From positions 62,001-126,000 of the forward strand of contig JBMNQH010000004.1 of NCBI GenBank assembly GCA_050944035.1: a DNA stretch of 64,000 nt, written 5' to 3'. Below are positions 17,142 to 26,199 of the stretch, piece after piece (position 1 is the first letter of the stretch; each line of letters starts with the position of its first letter). Source of the stretch: JBMNQH01 sp050944035. Its GTDB lineage: Bacteria > Bacillota > Clostridia > Oscillospirales > Oscillospiraceae. A program made the position numbers and the translations under genes. The notes beneath the pieces are model-generated. The model saw only the letters and a list, made by a program, of their open reading frames with translations. It did no database searches and was not told the origin of the DNA.

Positions 17142-18209
17142 ATGAAGCGGAGAGAAAGCAGAACGTTATGGATGATAGGAACCGTGATTGGTTTATCGGT
17201 GCTGGTTCTGTTAGGCGGCCTGTACTGTTTGCATATGCAGGGAAAGCAAGCAAGTAGTGAAAAAGAAGGGGACCACGAGAAAATCCAGACGGAAGTTGAG
17301 GAGAAGGAGCAGTCGGAACCAAGCGAGGGGGAAACAGAAGAAGTTGCATCTCCGGAAATAATTGCAACAGGGACGGATCTTACGGAACCTGCACTACAAA
17401 CAGATCCGGAATGGGAAGCGGTAGAAAAAGAGGAAGAAGTGCAGTCGGAGCAGGCATACGAAGAATCGGTTGATCTCTCCGGTCTAGAGACGGCGATTTG
17501 TACAGAGATTGAAACCCGGGCAGCAAGGTGGTCTGTAGTTGTGGTGAACCTCTCCAACCAGCAGACACTTGTTTGTGACAATGCTGGGACATCCAGCACG
17601 AAAACCACGGCGGCGAGTTTGATCAAGCTCTATATTATGGCCGCGGCCTATGACCGAATCAACGCAGGCCTTCTGACAGATACCGATGCATTGGAGCAGT
17701 CCATCTACAATATGATTACAGTCAGCAGCAACGAGGCCACCAATGCGGTGTTGCGTGCTATCGGCGACGGTGACAGTACACTTGGAATGCAGCGTGTCAA
17801 TGCCTACTGTCAGGCACAGGGATATACGGCTACGCAGGTCAATCGTTTGCTGGGAATTTCTAACTATTCGATAGAAAACTTCACCTCTGCGGTGGACTGC
17901 AGCAGGATTTTAACCGCCATTTACAGTGGAAGCTGTGTTTCTTCGCAGTGGTCAAAGAAAATGCTGTCTCTGCTGCGGCAGCAGACGGTGACCTATAAAA
18001 TCCCGGCTGGCATTTCCAATCAGCCTGTTGTTACGATCGGGAATAAAACAGGAGAGCTGCCTGGTCTTGCCGAACATGATGTCGCGATCATTACAGGAGA
18101 GGGATTTCAGTATGTTCTATGTGTTTTATGCGAGAATTCTGGACAGGACGATGGGGCGATTGGAGAAATTTCCCATATTTCGGCAATGGTCTATGAAGCG
18201 TTTTCATAA
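17142..18209 (+). CDS. Membrane-anchored serine hydrolase of the beta-lactamase fold
   Basis: 355 residues. A basic start and one membrane helix (about 12-32) are followed by an acidic Glu-rich linker of about 80 residues, placing the enzyme outside the cell. The catalytic domain has the class A triad of motifs: SLIK for S-x-x-K (after TKTTAA), SSN for S-x-N (in TVSSNEATN), and KTG in GNKTGELPG. It could be a D,D-peptidase, a beta-lactamase or another cell-wall serine hydrolase; the catalytic Glu of true class A lactamases is not obvious, so I do not call resistance. The ATG at 17142 is chosen because the membrane helix starts there. Confidence 0.82.
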   Translation: MKRRESRTLWMIGTVIGLSVLVLLGGLYCLHMQGKQASSEKEGDHEKIQTEVEEKEQSEPSEGETEEVASPEIIATGTDLTEPALQTDPEWEAVEKEEEVQSEQAYEESVDLSGLETAICTEIETRAARWSVVVVNLSNQQTLVCDNAGTSSTKTTAASLIKLYIMAAAYDRINAGLLTDTDALEQSIYNMITVSSNEATNAVLRAIGDGDSTLGMQRVNAYCQAQGYTATQVNRLLGISNYSIENFTSAVDCSRILTAIYSGSCVSSQWSKKMLSLLRQQTVTYKIPAGISNQPVVTIGNKTGELPGLAEHDVAIITGEGFQYVLCVLCENSGQDDGAIGEISHISAMVYEAFS

Positions 18210-18276
18210 AGGGTTCAGTGGCATTGAATACTATATGGTGTGAATGGAAGGGAATGGAAAACTGGAAAATAATTGG

Positions 18277-18305
18277 TTGACATTCCTTTTGGAATACGCT
18301 ATATT
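18277..18305 (+). promoter_or_regulatory. Promoter of the zinc-ribbon/SH3 gene
   Basis: TTGACA (18277-18282) and TATATT (18300-18305) with a 17-bp spacer. Confidence 0.75.
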
Positions 18306-18372
18306 TCTCTCTGTAGCAGTACGCATTACGCTTCAGAAACTTCCGTAGCTGGAGAGAAGAGAGGAAATATAA

Positions 18373-19668
18373 TTGACAGATCGATGTCCGAAATGCGGCG
18401 CGGAAAACAGTGCAAAGACACAGTTTTGTACTTCTTGTGGCGCCAGACTGGAGAGAACCAATGATATGGGCGGTGCAGCGCAAGGCTTTGGCGGTAACCG
18501 GCATCCCGTACATCAGAACAGCTCTCTCAAAACACGTTCCGAAAATTCTCTAGAAAAAGAGGATATATTCAAAGACTCTGAAAAAGAGACAGAGAAGGAA
18601 ATCCATAGTTCTTCACAGGACGTTCCTCCAAACAGTACGGGGCGTTCCTTTTCGGAGGATGACCGTTACAGTACCGACTATGAGGGAAAACCCAGGCGGA
18701 CAGCATCCGAAGATTTTACACGTAAGCGTTCCAGAGAATCTTATCAGACCGAGCGCGGCCATCGCCGGACGCAACCACCGAGACAAAATCATATGTTGAC
18801 CATTGTACTCATTACCTTGATGGTGGTGGTAGTCATTGCAGCCGCGGTTGTGGTTGTTTTTGCCATCCGTGGAAGAGGTCAGAGTGATAAGATGGAACTG
18901 AACGAAAATACAAGTATTGCGACCAGCGAAGAAAAAAGAAAACAACTGGAAAATGCAGACACCTATTATGTTACCAACGCGGTCAGCTATTTGAGCATGC
19001 GCAGTGAGGCAGACAGCAAGTCCAGTATCGTGGGTGAGCTGTATAATGGCAACTCGGTAAAAGTATTATCCAATGGCGGAGATTATTGGTATATCTATTC
19101 GGAAGATCTCAGCGTTTATGGGTACGTCGATTGTTCCTACCTGACAGCGGACCGCAGCAGTGTTTCCTACGGGGAGGAGACCAAACAGGATTCTGACTCC
19201 AAAAGAAAGACTGGGTACGGCAATGCCCCGCAAAATTATGAATTTGTGCGGTATGCCTATGTCAACAGCGGATACCTTGCGTTGCGCAGTGCACAATCCT
19301 CGTCTGATTCCAATATTATCGGTGAGCTTTATAATTATTATCCTGTGCAGGTTATTTCCTCTTCGGGAACTTATTGGTATGTGTATTCTGCCGATTTGGG
19401 GATGTATGGCTATGTCAACAGCAGTTATCTGATTGGTGAATCCAGTCCGACCAGCAGCGTCCACGATCCGGATATCTATTATGCCTCGGTGAACAGCGGA
19501 TATCTTGCCTTGCGCAATGCGCAGGCTTTCGATTCTTCCAACGAAATTGGAAAGCTCTATAACGGCGATAGAGTAGAGGTCATGGATTATTCCGGAACCT
19601 ATTGGTATGTTTATGCACCCACGCTGAGGATGTACGGCTACGTCAACAGTGAATATCTGGTTCAATAA
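18373..19668 (+). CDS. Zinc-ribbon membrane protein with three bacterial SH3 domains
   Basis: 431 residues starting at a TTG preceded by GAGGAAAT. Residues 2-25 form a zinc ribbon (CPKCGAE, then CTSCGAR). A charged disordered stretch (about 30-135) leads to one helix at about 140-165. Outside lie three SH3-type repeats of about 60 residues, each with a SYLSMR or GYLALR start, a GELYNG-type turn, a YWYVY strand and a YGYVNSSYL end. Such domains bind cell-wall peptides. The second and third repeats are the closest pair, which points to recent duplication. It follows the serine hydrolase gene, but has its own promoter. A role at the wall is inferred. Confidence 0.9.
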   Translation: MTDRCPKCGAENSAKTQFCTSCGARLERTNDMGGAAQGFGGNRHPVHQNSSLKTRSENSLEKEDIFKDSEKETEKEIHSSSQDVPPNSTGRSFSEDDRYSTDYEGKPRRTASEDFTRKRSRESYQTERGHRRTQPPRQNHMLTIVLITLMVVVVIAAAVVVVFAIRGRGQSDKMELNENTSIATSEEKRKQLENADTYYVTNAVSYLSMRSEADSKSSIVGELYNGNSVKVLSNGGDYWYIYSEDLSVYGYVDCSYLTADRSSVSYGEETKQDSDSKRKTGYGNAPQNYEFVRYAYVNSGYLALRSAQSSSDSNIIGELYNYYPVQVISSSGTYWYVYSADLGMYGYVNSSYLIGESSPTSSVHDPDIYYASVNSGYLALRNAQAFDSSNEIGKLYNGDRVEVMDYSGTYWYVYAPTLRMYGYVNSEYLVQ

Positions 19669-19680
19669 TCTGAGATGAAA

Positions 19681-19711
19681 CACCCCCCGGCTGATTATCA
19701 GCCGGGGGGTG
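19681..19711. terminator. Bidirectional terminator
   Basis: CACCCCCCGGCTG pairs with CAGCCGGGGGGTG around a tiny loop, between convergent genes, with T-runs on the plus-strand side. Confidence 0.9.
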
Positions 19712-19726
19712 TTTATAAGGAGAATT

Positions 19727-21247
19727 TCAGAGGGCTTGAGAGAAACAGGGGCTTGATTGCGATTCCAGCAGTGCCCAGAAGATCCAGAGAAGCGGATTGA
19801 CGAGGACGAGACCCAGACCGAATAATCCTTGAACCCAATAACAAAACAGTGCACAGCCGATGGCAGCAAATACTGCGGTGTCGCGCTGTTGAAACCAGGT
19901 TCTGAAGGATGCGATCATTGTTGAGAGATAAGCGGCCAGTCCCAGTGTACCGAGATTGACAAGATGTCCGAGATATTCGTTGTGTGCATTGTCGACGTGC
20001 GTCGTAAATGTATGCCCTGTTTCTTCCACCAGTCGGGAGAAGGTGAGATCCAAGCGGGCAGAGAGTGTGTCTGGACCGCCACCAAGCAGTGGATGTTCCG
20101 GAACCAGATCCAGTACTACGCGCCAGATACGGATGCGGCTGGAACCAAAGGAATCTGAGAGTTCTCCGTGCAAAATTCGGGACAGCTCGTATAGACTTCC
20201 GCTGTCAGCGGGGTACCAGTAGACAATACTCAAACCAAGACATACGGCGAACACACAGAAGAGTGCGAGGATCCGGCTCTGGCGGGAGGGCGAACAAGGA
20301 TGGAGAAAACGACAAATGAATTTCAATACCATACAGATGGCAGATGCAACAAAGCAGAGCAGTGCCCGCATACCGAATACAATGGAAACTGTGACAGTTC
20401 CTTCTGTATAATTGGGAACCATGGAACTGGCATAACCGGCGACGAGTAACAACAATGCCGAAGCGGAAAAGGCCGAGTGCAATCTGTCTCTTGTGCGAAG
20501 TAAAAGGGGAGTGGAGACAAGCGCACACAGACAAAGTGCAACAATGCCGCCGGAACTTTTGGAAGAGATAAGTAAAAAAAGACCGCAGCTTGCGGGAATC
20601 ATCCAATATCCGCGGGAAAAGCTGTGTTCGGTAATGTAAAGAGCCGTAAAAAAAGGGATGCCAATACAGAGAAAGGCAGCCAGTAGATTGGTATTGCCGA
20701 TGGTGCCCAGAAAACGACCGGTATAAGAAATGCCGTTGTCATAATAAGTCAGTGTGCCCGGAAATAATCGCAGTGGATCCAGGCAAAACAGTTGCAATAT
20801 GGCAATGAGACAGCACAGGGTTGTGGATACAGCCAGCGCAATTGCATGGTGCCTTTTAAAAACTGCGTACTGAGAGATGCCAAAAAATGTACCGCAATAA
20901 AGCAGAATGGTTAGTAAGCCGTCGTAACGTGAGGTACCGATTAAGGTTTGTACTCTGAATGTAGAGCAACAGGCAGAAAGACAGGCAACGATTCCAAAGA
21001 TAAGCACTGCATTCTGTGCAGGGTGCAGCGAGGATAGACAGAAGTTTTTCTTAATGCGAATACGGTAGAATAACAGTACCGATAACCACAGCACAGTAGG
21101 AATTACGAAGCAGAGGTATTTGGCAAAAGTAATGTTGCGATAGCCGGAAATACCAGAGAAAAGGGGGAAGAAAAGCAGCATAAACAAAAGATAACAATCA
21201 GTTAGCCTGTTGGCAAGGTTCTGCGACCGTTTGGATTTGTCAATCAT
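19727..21247 (-). CDS. O-antigen ligase/polymerase (Wzy/WaaL-like) membrane protein
   Basis: 506 residues with about 11 or 12 membrane helices. The large outside loop carries the family signature around HPLLGGGPDTLSARL and HVDNAHNEYLGHLVNLGTLG, in which the His and Asn residues are typical of O-antigen ligases. In Gram-positive bacteria such proteins polymerise or attach surface glycans, or glycosylate proteins. The gene stands alone, with no glycosyltransferase cluster around it, so the glycan is unknown. The ATG at 21247 follows an AAGGGA motif at modest distance. Confidence 0.85.
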   Translation of the reverse strand: MIDKSKRSQNLANRLTDCYLLFMLLFFPLFSGISGYRNITFAKYLCFVIPTVLWLSVLLFYRIRIKKNFCLSSLHPAQNAVLIFGIVACLSACCSTFRVQTLIGTSRYDGLLTILLYCGTFFGISQYAVFKRHHAIALAVSTTLCCLIAILQLFCLDPLRLFPGTLTYYDNGISYTGRFLGTIGNTNLLAAFLCIGIPFFTALYITEHSFSRGYWMIPASCGLFLLISSKSSGGIVALCLCALVSTPLLLRTRDRLHSAFSASALLLLVAGYASSMVPNYTEGTVTVSIVFGMRALLCFVASAICMVLKFICRFLHPCSPSRQSRILALFCVFAVCLGLSIVYWYPADSGSLYELSRILHGELSDSFGSSRIRIWRVVLDLVPEHPLLGGGPDTLSARLDLTFSRLVEETGHTFTTHVDNAHNEYLGHLVNLGTLGLAAYLSTMIASFRTWFQQRDTAVFAAIGCALFCYWVQGLFGLGLVLVNPLLWIFWALLESQSSPCFSQAL

Positions 21248-21289
21248 AAGGGAATCCTTTATTAATAGAAAAATATTCAGAACGGTATC

Positions 21290-21302
21290 TTGTCAGTGAC
21301 AA
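21290..21302. promoter_or_regulatory. 13-bp palindrome in a divergent promoter region
   Basis: TTGTCA-G-TGACAA lies between the O-antigen-ligase-type gene and tatD. The right size and position for an operator; the protein is unknown. Confidence 0.35.
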
Positions 21303-21390
21303 AAAACTATGATACCATTTTCTAACATACCACAGATTTGGCACGCTTTCAACGGACAACCGTTAGAACGTGCGGAGAGGCGGAAAACAA

Positions 21391-22152
21391 ATGTATTTTG
21401 ATACCCATGCCCACTATGATGACGAAGCTTTCGCGGAAGATCGGGACACGTTGCTGGCTTCTATGCCGGAACGCGGCGTCAGTTTGATTGTGAACCCCGG
21501 ATGCAACCGCGTGACATCGGAACAGGCAATCGCAATTGCAGAACAGTATCCTTTTGTTTATGCTGCAGTGGGATGGCACCCGGAGCAGGCAGAAGAATTT
21601 GATGGTGATTCAATTCCATGTTTGCGGCAAATGGCAACCCACCCGAAGGTTGTTGCAATTGGGGAAATTGGTTTGGATTATCACTATGGCGAGGACCGGG
21701 ACGTGCAGAAGGCTGTGTTGGAGCAACAGTTGCAGCTGGCAATGGAATTGGATCTGCCCGTAATCATCCATGACCGTGAAGCGCATGGCAACTGTATGGA
21801 AATCATACGACGCTATCCAAAGGTCCGGGGTGTTTTTCACTGCTATTCCGGCAGCGTGGAAATGGCCAAGGAACTGATTAAGATGGGATGGTATCTCAGC
21901 TTTACCGGTGTGATTACATTTAAAAATGCACGAACTGTGTCGGAAGTGATCAAAACCATTCCGATGGATCGTATTATGATTGAGACGGACAGCCCCTATC
22001 TGACCCCGGTGCCGTACCGGAGTCTGCGCAATGATTCCTCTTATTTACCCTATATGGCGCAGAAAATTTCGGAGATCAAAGCGTTGCCATTGGAAGAAGT
22101 GGTGCAGATTACAAGAGAAAATGGAATCCGATTGTTTGGAATTTCCCAATAA
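21391..22152 (+). CDS. tatD: TatD-family metal-dependent hydrolase
   Basis: 253-residue TIM-barrel nuclease/hydrolase of the TatD/YabD family, associated with DNA repair and RNA or DNA 3' trimming. Motifs: DTHAHYDDEAF (metal His pair), GEIGLDYHYGEDRD, PVIIHDREAH, VFHCYSGS, and IETDSPYLTPVP. Length is normal. The ATG at 21391 begins the beta strand of the family; a GTG at 21370 is possible but adds only a non-conserved basic leader. It is followed by a strong terminator and is monocistronic. Confidence 0.93.
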   Translation: MYFDTHAHYDDEAFAEDRDTLLASMPERGVSLIVNPGCNRVTSEQAIAIAEQYPFVYAAVGWHPEQAEEFDGDSIPCLRQMATHPKVVAIGEIGLDYHYGEDRDVQKAVLEQQLQLAMELDLPVIIHDREAHGNCMEIIRRYPKVRGVFHCYSGSVEMAKELIKMGWYLSFTGVITFKNARTVSEVIKTIPMDRIMIETDSPYLTPVPYRSLRNDSSYLPYMAQKISEIKALPLEEVVQITRENGIRLFGISQ

Positions 22153-22158
22153 CGATTC

Positions 22159-22189
22159 AAAATCCCGCTGATATACCAGCGGGATTTTA
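22159..22189. terminator. Bidirectional terminator after tatD
   Basis: AAAATCCCGCTG (22159-22170) pairs with CAGCGGGATTTT (22177-22188). It lies between convergent genes. Confidence 0.88.
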
Positions 22190-22219
22190 CGTTTGCATCG
22201 CAATCGCATTTCTCTGTCC

Positions 22220-23317
22220 TCAGGAGTCCAGAATTTTTGGTACATAGCAACTGTTTGGTAAGGCGCTTGCTAACTGAATCAGAATATTTTCCATGCCGTG
22301 ATTGGAAAAGCGTTCAAAGGCAATATCATTGATATGGATATTCGGTGTGATGCTGTCCTCTACAGTGGCACGGATCGATGTTCCCTGTCCTTCCCGGCTT
22401 TCCACTATCAGTGTTCCGCCGTGCAGCTCGGCAATGCCTTTTGCAATGAACAGGCCAAAGCCGATGCCCCCAGCCATATCAGACAAAGAAGGTGCCGATT
22501 CAAAACGGGAAAAGAGGTTGGTCAGCGCTTCCGTTGAGATGCCGCTTCCGGTATCTGTAATGGAAAAAACAAAGTGTTTGTTTACATGGGAGACAGCGAC
22601 ATGAATGCTACCGCGGGCAGGCGTGTGCAGCAGACTGTTGGAAAGAAGGTTGAGAAGCATCTGCTCGATGAGACCGCGATCAACGGCGGCAACAACATCC
22701 TCATTGCCGCACGGCCGAAACTCCAGTGTGATCCCAAGTTCAGCAATCAGAGGACGGACGGAAGCCAACAAGTCGTCACAGAGATGATTGAGGTCTGTCA
22801 TAACAGGAGCAGGCGTGAGGGAACCGTCCAGAAGCGCGTTGACGGTGTCCATGCTGGTGATGGTTCGAAGCAGATTGTAATAGTTGTGATGGAAGATGGC
22901 AGCATGGGAAGCGGCTTTCGGGGAAGGTTCCACACCTTCCGGACAGAGCTGCCGCAGCGTGAGTTCCACAGACAGTTTGATATTGAATAGAGAAGAGCGA
23001 AGATTGTGCAGGATGGCAGGGGGGATCAGACCCTCTTCCGATACAATCTGCTGTGGGTGAAGGATAAAGTAGATGATGTCGTCTGTTCGGCTAACAGTCA
23101 GTGTGACAGGGCGGTCTTGCAGAACGACAGATGTGACAAATTCCTCTGCGGATTCCTGCAGAATATGTGCAGGGAGATATTCAGAAATCTGCCGACCGAC
23201 GGGAGATCCATCGAAAAAAGTGTCGGCAGCAGGATTTGCCAGAAGAATGCATCCGTCACGAACTCCAAGGGTTGGATTGGGAGAGAGACGGAGTAGGGGG
23301 TTTAGTTTTTGTTCCAT
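22220..23317 (-). CDS. PAS-type soluble sensor histidine kinase (atypical H-box)
   Basis: 365 residues, no membrane helices. An N-terminal PAS-like domain (about 1-75; DGCILLANPAADTFFDG) precedes a helix pair whose first helix reads PAILHNLRSSLFNIKLSVE, with a His followed by Asn-Leu-Arg in place of the common His-Glu. The ATPase domain has the N-box LLNLLSNSLLHT, the G1 box DTGSGIS and the G2 box GGIGFGLFIAKGIAELHGG. About 40 extra residues follow the ATPase domain. No response regulator adjoins, so it is an orphan. In Clostridia, soluble orphan kinases often act on Spo0A; that is only a suggestion. Confidence 0.82.
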   Translation of the reverse strand: MEQKLNPLLRLSPNPTLGVRDGCILLANPAADTFFDGSPVGRQISEYLPAHILQESAEEFVTSVVLQDRPVTLTVSRTDDIIYFILHPQQIVSEEGLIPPAILHNLRSSLFNIKLSVELTLRQLCPEGVEPSPKAASHAAIFHHNYYNLLRTITSMDTVNALLDGSLTPAPVMTDLNHLCDDLLASVRPLIAELGITLEFRPCGNEDVVAAVDRGLIEQMLLNLLSNSLLHTPARGSIHVAVSHVNKHFVFSITDTGSGISTEALTNLFSRFESAPSLSDMAGGIGFGLFIAKGIAELHGGTLIVESREGQGTSIRATVEDSITPNIHINDIAFERFSNHGMENILIQLASALPNSCYVPKILDS

Positions 23318-23666
23318 AGATTCCTCCCCAAATATTTTTATAGTATTTTTATGGCGAAGTTAGCATTTGCAGAAAGTGAAAAAAGAAAAATGAAGTGAAT
23401 GCCAATATTATAGCAAATATCTGTGAAAAGGACAATTCTGCGAATCGAATTTTATAAAATTTTATAAGAAGTGCAGAGAAAAACAAAAAAACAGGGAAAA
23501 AACGCGGAAAAAATTATAAAAGTCTAACACGGAATATCCTTGTTTTTTCCAGTTCACAGCTTGATTTTTTAGAGGCAGTGGTGTAAAGTGTTAAGGTATC
23601 TCTCGCTGGGATTTTCCAAAGTGTTTCGGCAAGAGAATATAAATCTGAAAAACGGAGGGGAAGAGA
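23318..23666. other. AT-rich divergent intergenic region (349 bp)
   Basis: Between the orphan kinase and the spoVB-type gene. It contains the promoter at 23561-23589 and a tandem AATTTTATAA repeat near 23450-23470. I see no gene or structured RNA that I can name. Confidence 0.55.
23561..23589 (+). promoter_or_regulatory. Candidate promoter of the spoVB-mazG-HU operon
   Basis: TTGATT (23561-23566) and TAAAGT (23584-23589) with a 17-bp spacer; the leader to the start is about 70 nt. Confidence 0.5.
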
Positions 23667-25277
23667 ATGTCGAAATCATCCAGTCAGAATTATCTGCATG
23701 GTGCAGCTATTCTGGCCGCGAGCGTCGTTATTATTAAAATTCTCGGTGCGGTCTATAAGATCCCGCTTGGAAATATTCTTGGTGACGAAGGCTATACGCA
23801 TTTTATGGTTGCCTATAATATCTATAATGTTTTGTTGACCATTTCCACAGCTGGACTCCCAATTGCATTATCCCGCCTCATTTCTGAGGCAAACACCATG
23901 CGTCGCCCCTTGCAGGTGAAACGGATCTATCGCGTTGCGATGGTGACTTTTGTGGTGCTTGGCGCAATTGCCTCTCTGGCGATGTTCCTGTTTCCCACGG
24001 AGCTTGCAGCCAAAATGGGGGATGTTGAGGCGGCGCAGAGTATTTGGGTTTTATCCCCTTCTGTTATTTTGGTTTGCGTGATGTCTGCCAGTAGAGGCTA
24101 CGCAGAAGGCCATTCCAATATGGTTCCGACTTCAATTTCTCAGGTAATTGAAGTTGCGGTCAAAGTCGTTTTCGGTTTAGTTCTGGCATTTATTCTGTCC
24201 AGACTGGGAAAAAGTCTGCCGGTGCTTGCAGCGGCGGCCGTTTCCGGCGTTACAGTTGGTTCCCTTGTTGCTGCGGTCTATATTTTTATTTCTGTGCAAC
24301 GGCAGTATCGGCCGGGGACGCTGACAGCTTCAGATCTGGATGTTCCAGAGCCCAGCGGCGTCATTTTTACCCGTCTGATCAAGATTGGCGTACCCATTGC
24401 ATTGGGTGCTTCCGTTTCCAGTCTGATGACACTGATCGATTCCAATCTGGTGCTCAACCGGTTACAGGGCGCAGCAGGCTTTACATACCATGACGCAAAA
24501 GTTTTATACGGTGTCTATGCCAAGGCGCTGACGTTGTACAATCTGCCTGCGGCTTTCGTGACTCCGCTGACCATCAGCATTGTGCCGGCGATTACCAGTA
24601 CGTTGACGGCGAAAAGGCGTACCGAGGCAAAAAATATTACAGAATCTTCTCTGCGTATCGCAACAATTCTGGCGCTGCCCATGGCAGTTGGTATGTGCGC
24701 ACTGTCCTATCCCATTATGCGTGTTCTCTATCCGACCAGTGCTGAACAGGGACCTGCACTGCTTGCGGTTATGGGGCTTGCTTCATTCTTTGTCTGTATG
24801 GTGTTGATGACGACAGCTGTTTTGCAGGCATACGGGAAAGAGCGATTACCCGTCTATACGTTGCTTAGCGGTGCAGTTTTGAAAATAATCCTTAACTGGG
24901 TTTTGATTGGAAACCCTAACATCGGCATTTATGGTGCGCCTATCAGTACCATCGTATGCAATGCCTTTATGTGCGTGATGAACTATATCTTTATTATTCA
25001 GAAGGCGAATGCTCTGATCAGTCTGAAGAATATTCTGCTTCGACCGCTGATCAGTTCAGCGGTGATGGGTGTTTCGGCCTATGGCGTTTATCGCCTGGTA
25101 CTTTCGATTCTGCCCGGTAGTGGAAGACTGGTTTTGGCGGTAGCAATGTGCGCTGGTGTGGGTGTCGGTGTCGTGCTCTATCTCGTTTTGACTGTTGTGA
25201 CGAAGTCCATTACCCATGAGGATATGGATTTGCTTCCTGGTGGCAAAAAACTGGCAAAACTTTTGCGGATTCGATAA
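23667..25277 (+). CDS. SpoVB/MurJ-type polysaccharide flippase
   Basis: 536 residues with about 14 membrane helices, of the MATE/MVF superfamily that flips lipid-linked precursors across the membrane. The N-terminal GAAILAASVVIIKILGAVYK and PLGNILGDEGYTHFMVAYNI are typical of the SpoVB/YabM subfamily, including the conserved first-helix Lys and the G-D-E-G turn. SpoVB itself is needed for spore cortex; close relatives serve vegetative wall synthesis. The order spoVB-mazG-HU is common in Firmicutes and supports the YabM/SpoVB group. GGAGGGGAAGAG precedes the ATG. Confidence 0.88.
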   Translation: MSKSSSQNYLHGAAILAASVVIIKILGAVYKIPLGNILGDEGYTHFMVAYNIYNVLLTISTAGLPIALSRLISEANTMRRPLQVKRIYRVAMVTFVVLGAIASLAMFLFPTELAAKMGDVEAAQSIWVLSPSVILVCVMSASRGYAEGHSNMVPTSISQVIEVAVKVVFGLVLAFILSRLGKSLPVLAAAAVSGVTVGSLVAAVYIFISVQRQYRPGTLTASDLDVPEPSGVIFTRLIKIGVPIALGASVSSLMTLIDSNLVLNRLQGAAGFTYHDAKVLYGVYAKALTLYNLPAAFVTPLTISIVPAITSTLTAKRRTEAKNITESSLRIATILALPMAVGMCALSYPIMRVLYPTSAEQGPALLAVMGLASFFVCMVLMTTAVLQAYGKERLPVYTLLSGAVLKIILNWVLIGNPNIGIYGAPISTIVCNAFMCVMNYIFIIQKANALISLKNILLRPLISSAVMGVSAYGVYRLVLSILPGSGRLVLAVAMCAGVGVGVVLYLVLTVVTKSITHEDMDLLPGGKKLAKLLRIR

Positions 25278-25309
25278 GCTGTGCACAATGTGTATTTGAG
25301 GGGTTCAAT

Positions 25310-26176
25310 ATGACAACTACAGAAGAATTTAAACTGAAAGACAATTATGATGTAGAGGATCTTAAGAAACTCGTTTCTTTTTTGCGAAGCGAAAAAGGGT
25401 GTCCCTGGGATCGGGAACAGACCCATGCAAGCATTCGCCGCGATCTTCTGGAAGAGGCATATGAAGTTTGTGAGGCCATTGACCAGGAAAGTACGGTGCA
25501 TCTCAAAGAGGAACTCGGAGATTTGCTGCTTCAGATTGTGTTCCATACCAGCATCGAAGCAGAGAAGGGAACATTTGTGCTCGATGATGTTGCAGATGGT
25601 ATCTGTAAAAAGATGGTACTGCGCCATCCGCATGTGTTTGGGGATGTGCAAGTCGGTGGGACAAATGATGTGTTGACAAACTGGGATGCCATCAAACAAA
25701 AGGAAAAGTCACAGACTACAGTTACCTCGGTTATGGACAGTGTAGCCAGAAGTCTGCCCGGACTTTGGCGTGCCGAAAAAATCCAGAAGAAGGCCAAAAA
25801 AGTGGGCTTTGACTGGGACGATGTCAATGGCGCGATGTCCAAACTCTGGGAAGAAGTGCAGGAGTTGCAGGAAGGCATTGATCACCATGACCTCGAAAAT
25901 ATTGAGGAAGAACTTGGCGATGTGATTTTCAGTGTTGTTAATGTGGCACGGTTTTATGGTATGGACTGTGAAGCAGTGACGCATAAGGCCTGTGAAAAGT
26001 TTATTCGGCGCTTTCAATTTATGGAACAGGGTGCAGCCGAGCAGGGAATTGCACTCTGTGCGGAAAACCTAGAGCAAATGGAAGAGATCTATCAGACCGG
26101 TAGGAGTGTATTGGAAGGGAAAGAGATCCAACATCCTTTCCAGTCGAGGCCGGTTGAGCATGGACAAAGTGAGTGA
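25310..26176 (+). CDS. mazG: Nucleoside triphosphate pyrophosphohydrolase MazG
   Basis: 288 residues, two MazG domains. It hydrolyses NTPs and dNTPs to monophosphates and pyrophosphate, cleaning damaged nucleotides. Motifs in the first domain: LRSEKGCPWDREQTH, DLLEEAYEVCEAID and KEELGDLLLQIVFH, the E-x-x-E and E-x-x-D metal sites. The second repeats this as KLWEEVQELQEG and IEEELGDVIFSVVNVARF. There is no long N-terminal methylase domain of the YabN type. It lies 32 bp after the flippase gene and before the HU gene in one operon. Confidence 0.95.
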   Translation: MTTTEEFKLKDNYDVEDLKKLVSFLRSEKGCPWDREQTHASIRRDLLEEAYEVCEAIDQESTVHLKEELGDLLLQIVFHTSIEAEKGTFVLDDVADGICKKMVLRHPHVFGDVQVGGTNDVLTNWDAIKQKEKSQTTVTSVMDSVARSLPGLWRAEKIQKKAKKVGFDWDDVNGAMSKLWEEVQELQEGIDHHDLENIEEELGDVIFSVVNVARFYGMDCEAVTHKACEKFIRRFQFMEQGAAEQGIALCAENLEQMEEIYQTGRSVLEGKEIQHPFQSRPVEHGQSE

Positions 26177-26199
26177 TTTTTAAGGAGGATAAAGGTAAA

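Noticed and set aside
17142..18209. A true class A beta-lactamase (antibiotic resistance) call
   Set aside because: The three Ser-hydrolase motifs are present, but I could not place the catalytic Glu loop, and the long tethered linker is more usual for wall enzymes.
18961..19650. The three 60-residue repeats as a DNA repeat or CRISPR-like array
   Set aside because: They are diverged protein domain repeats in one reading frame, not identical DNA units with spacers.
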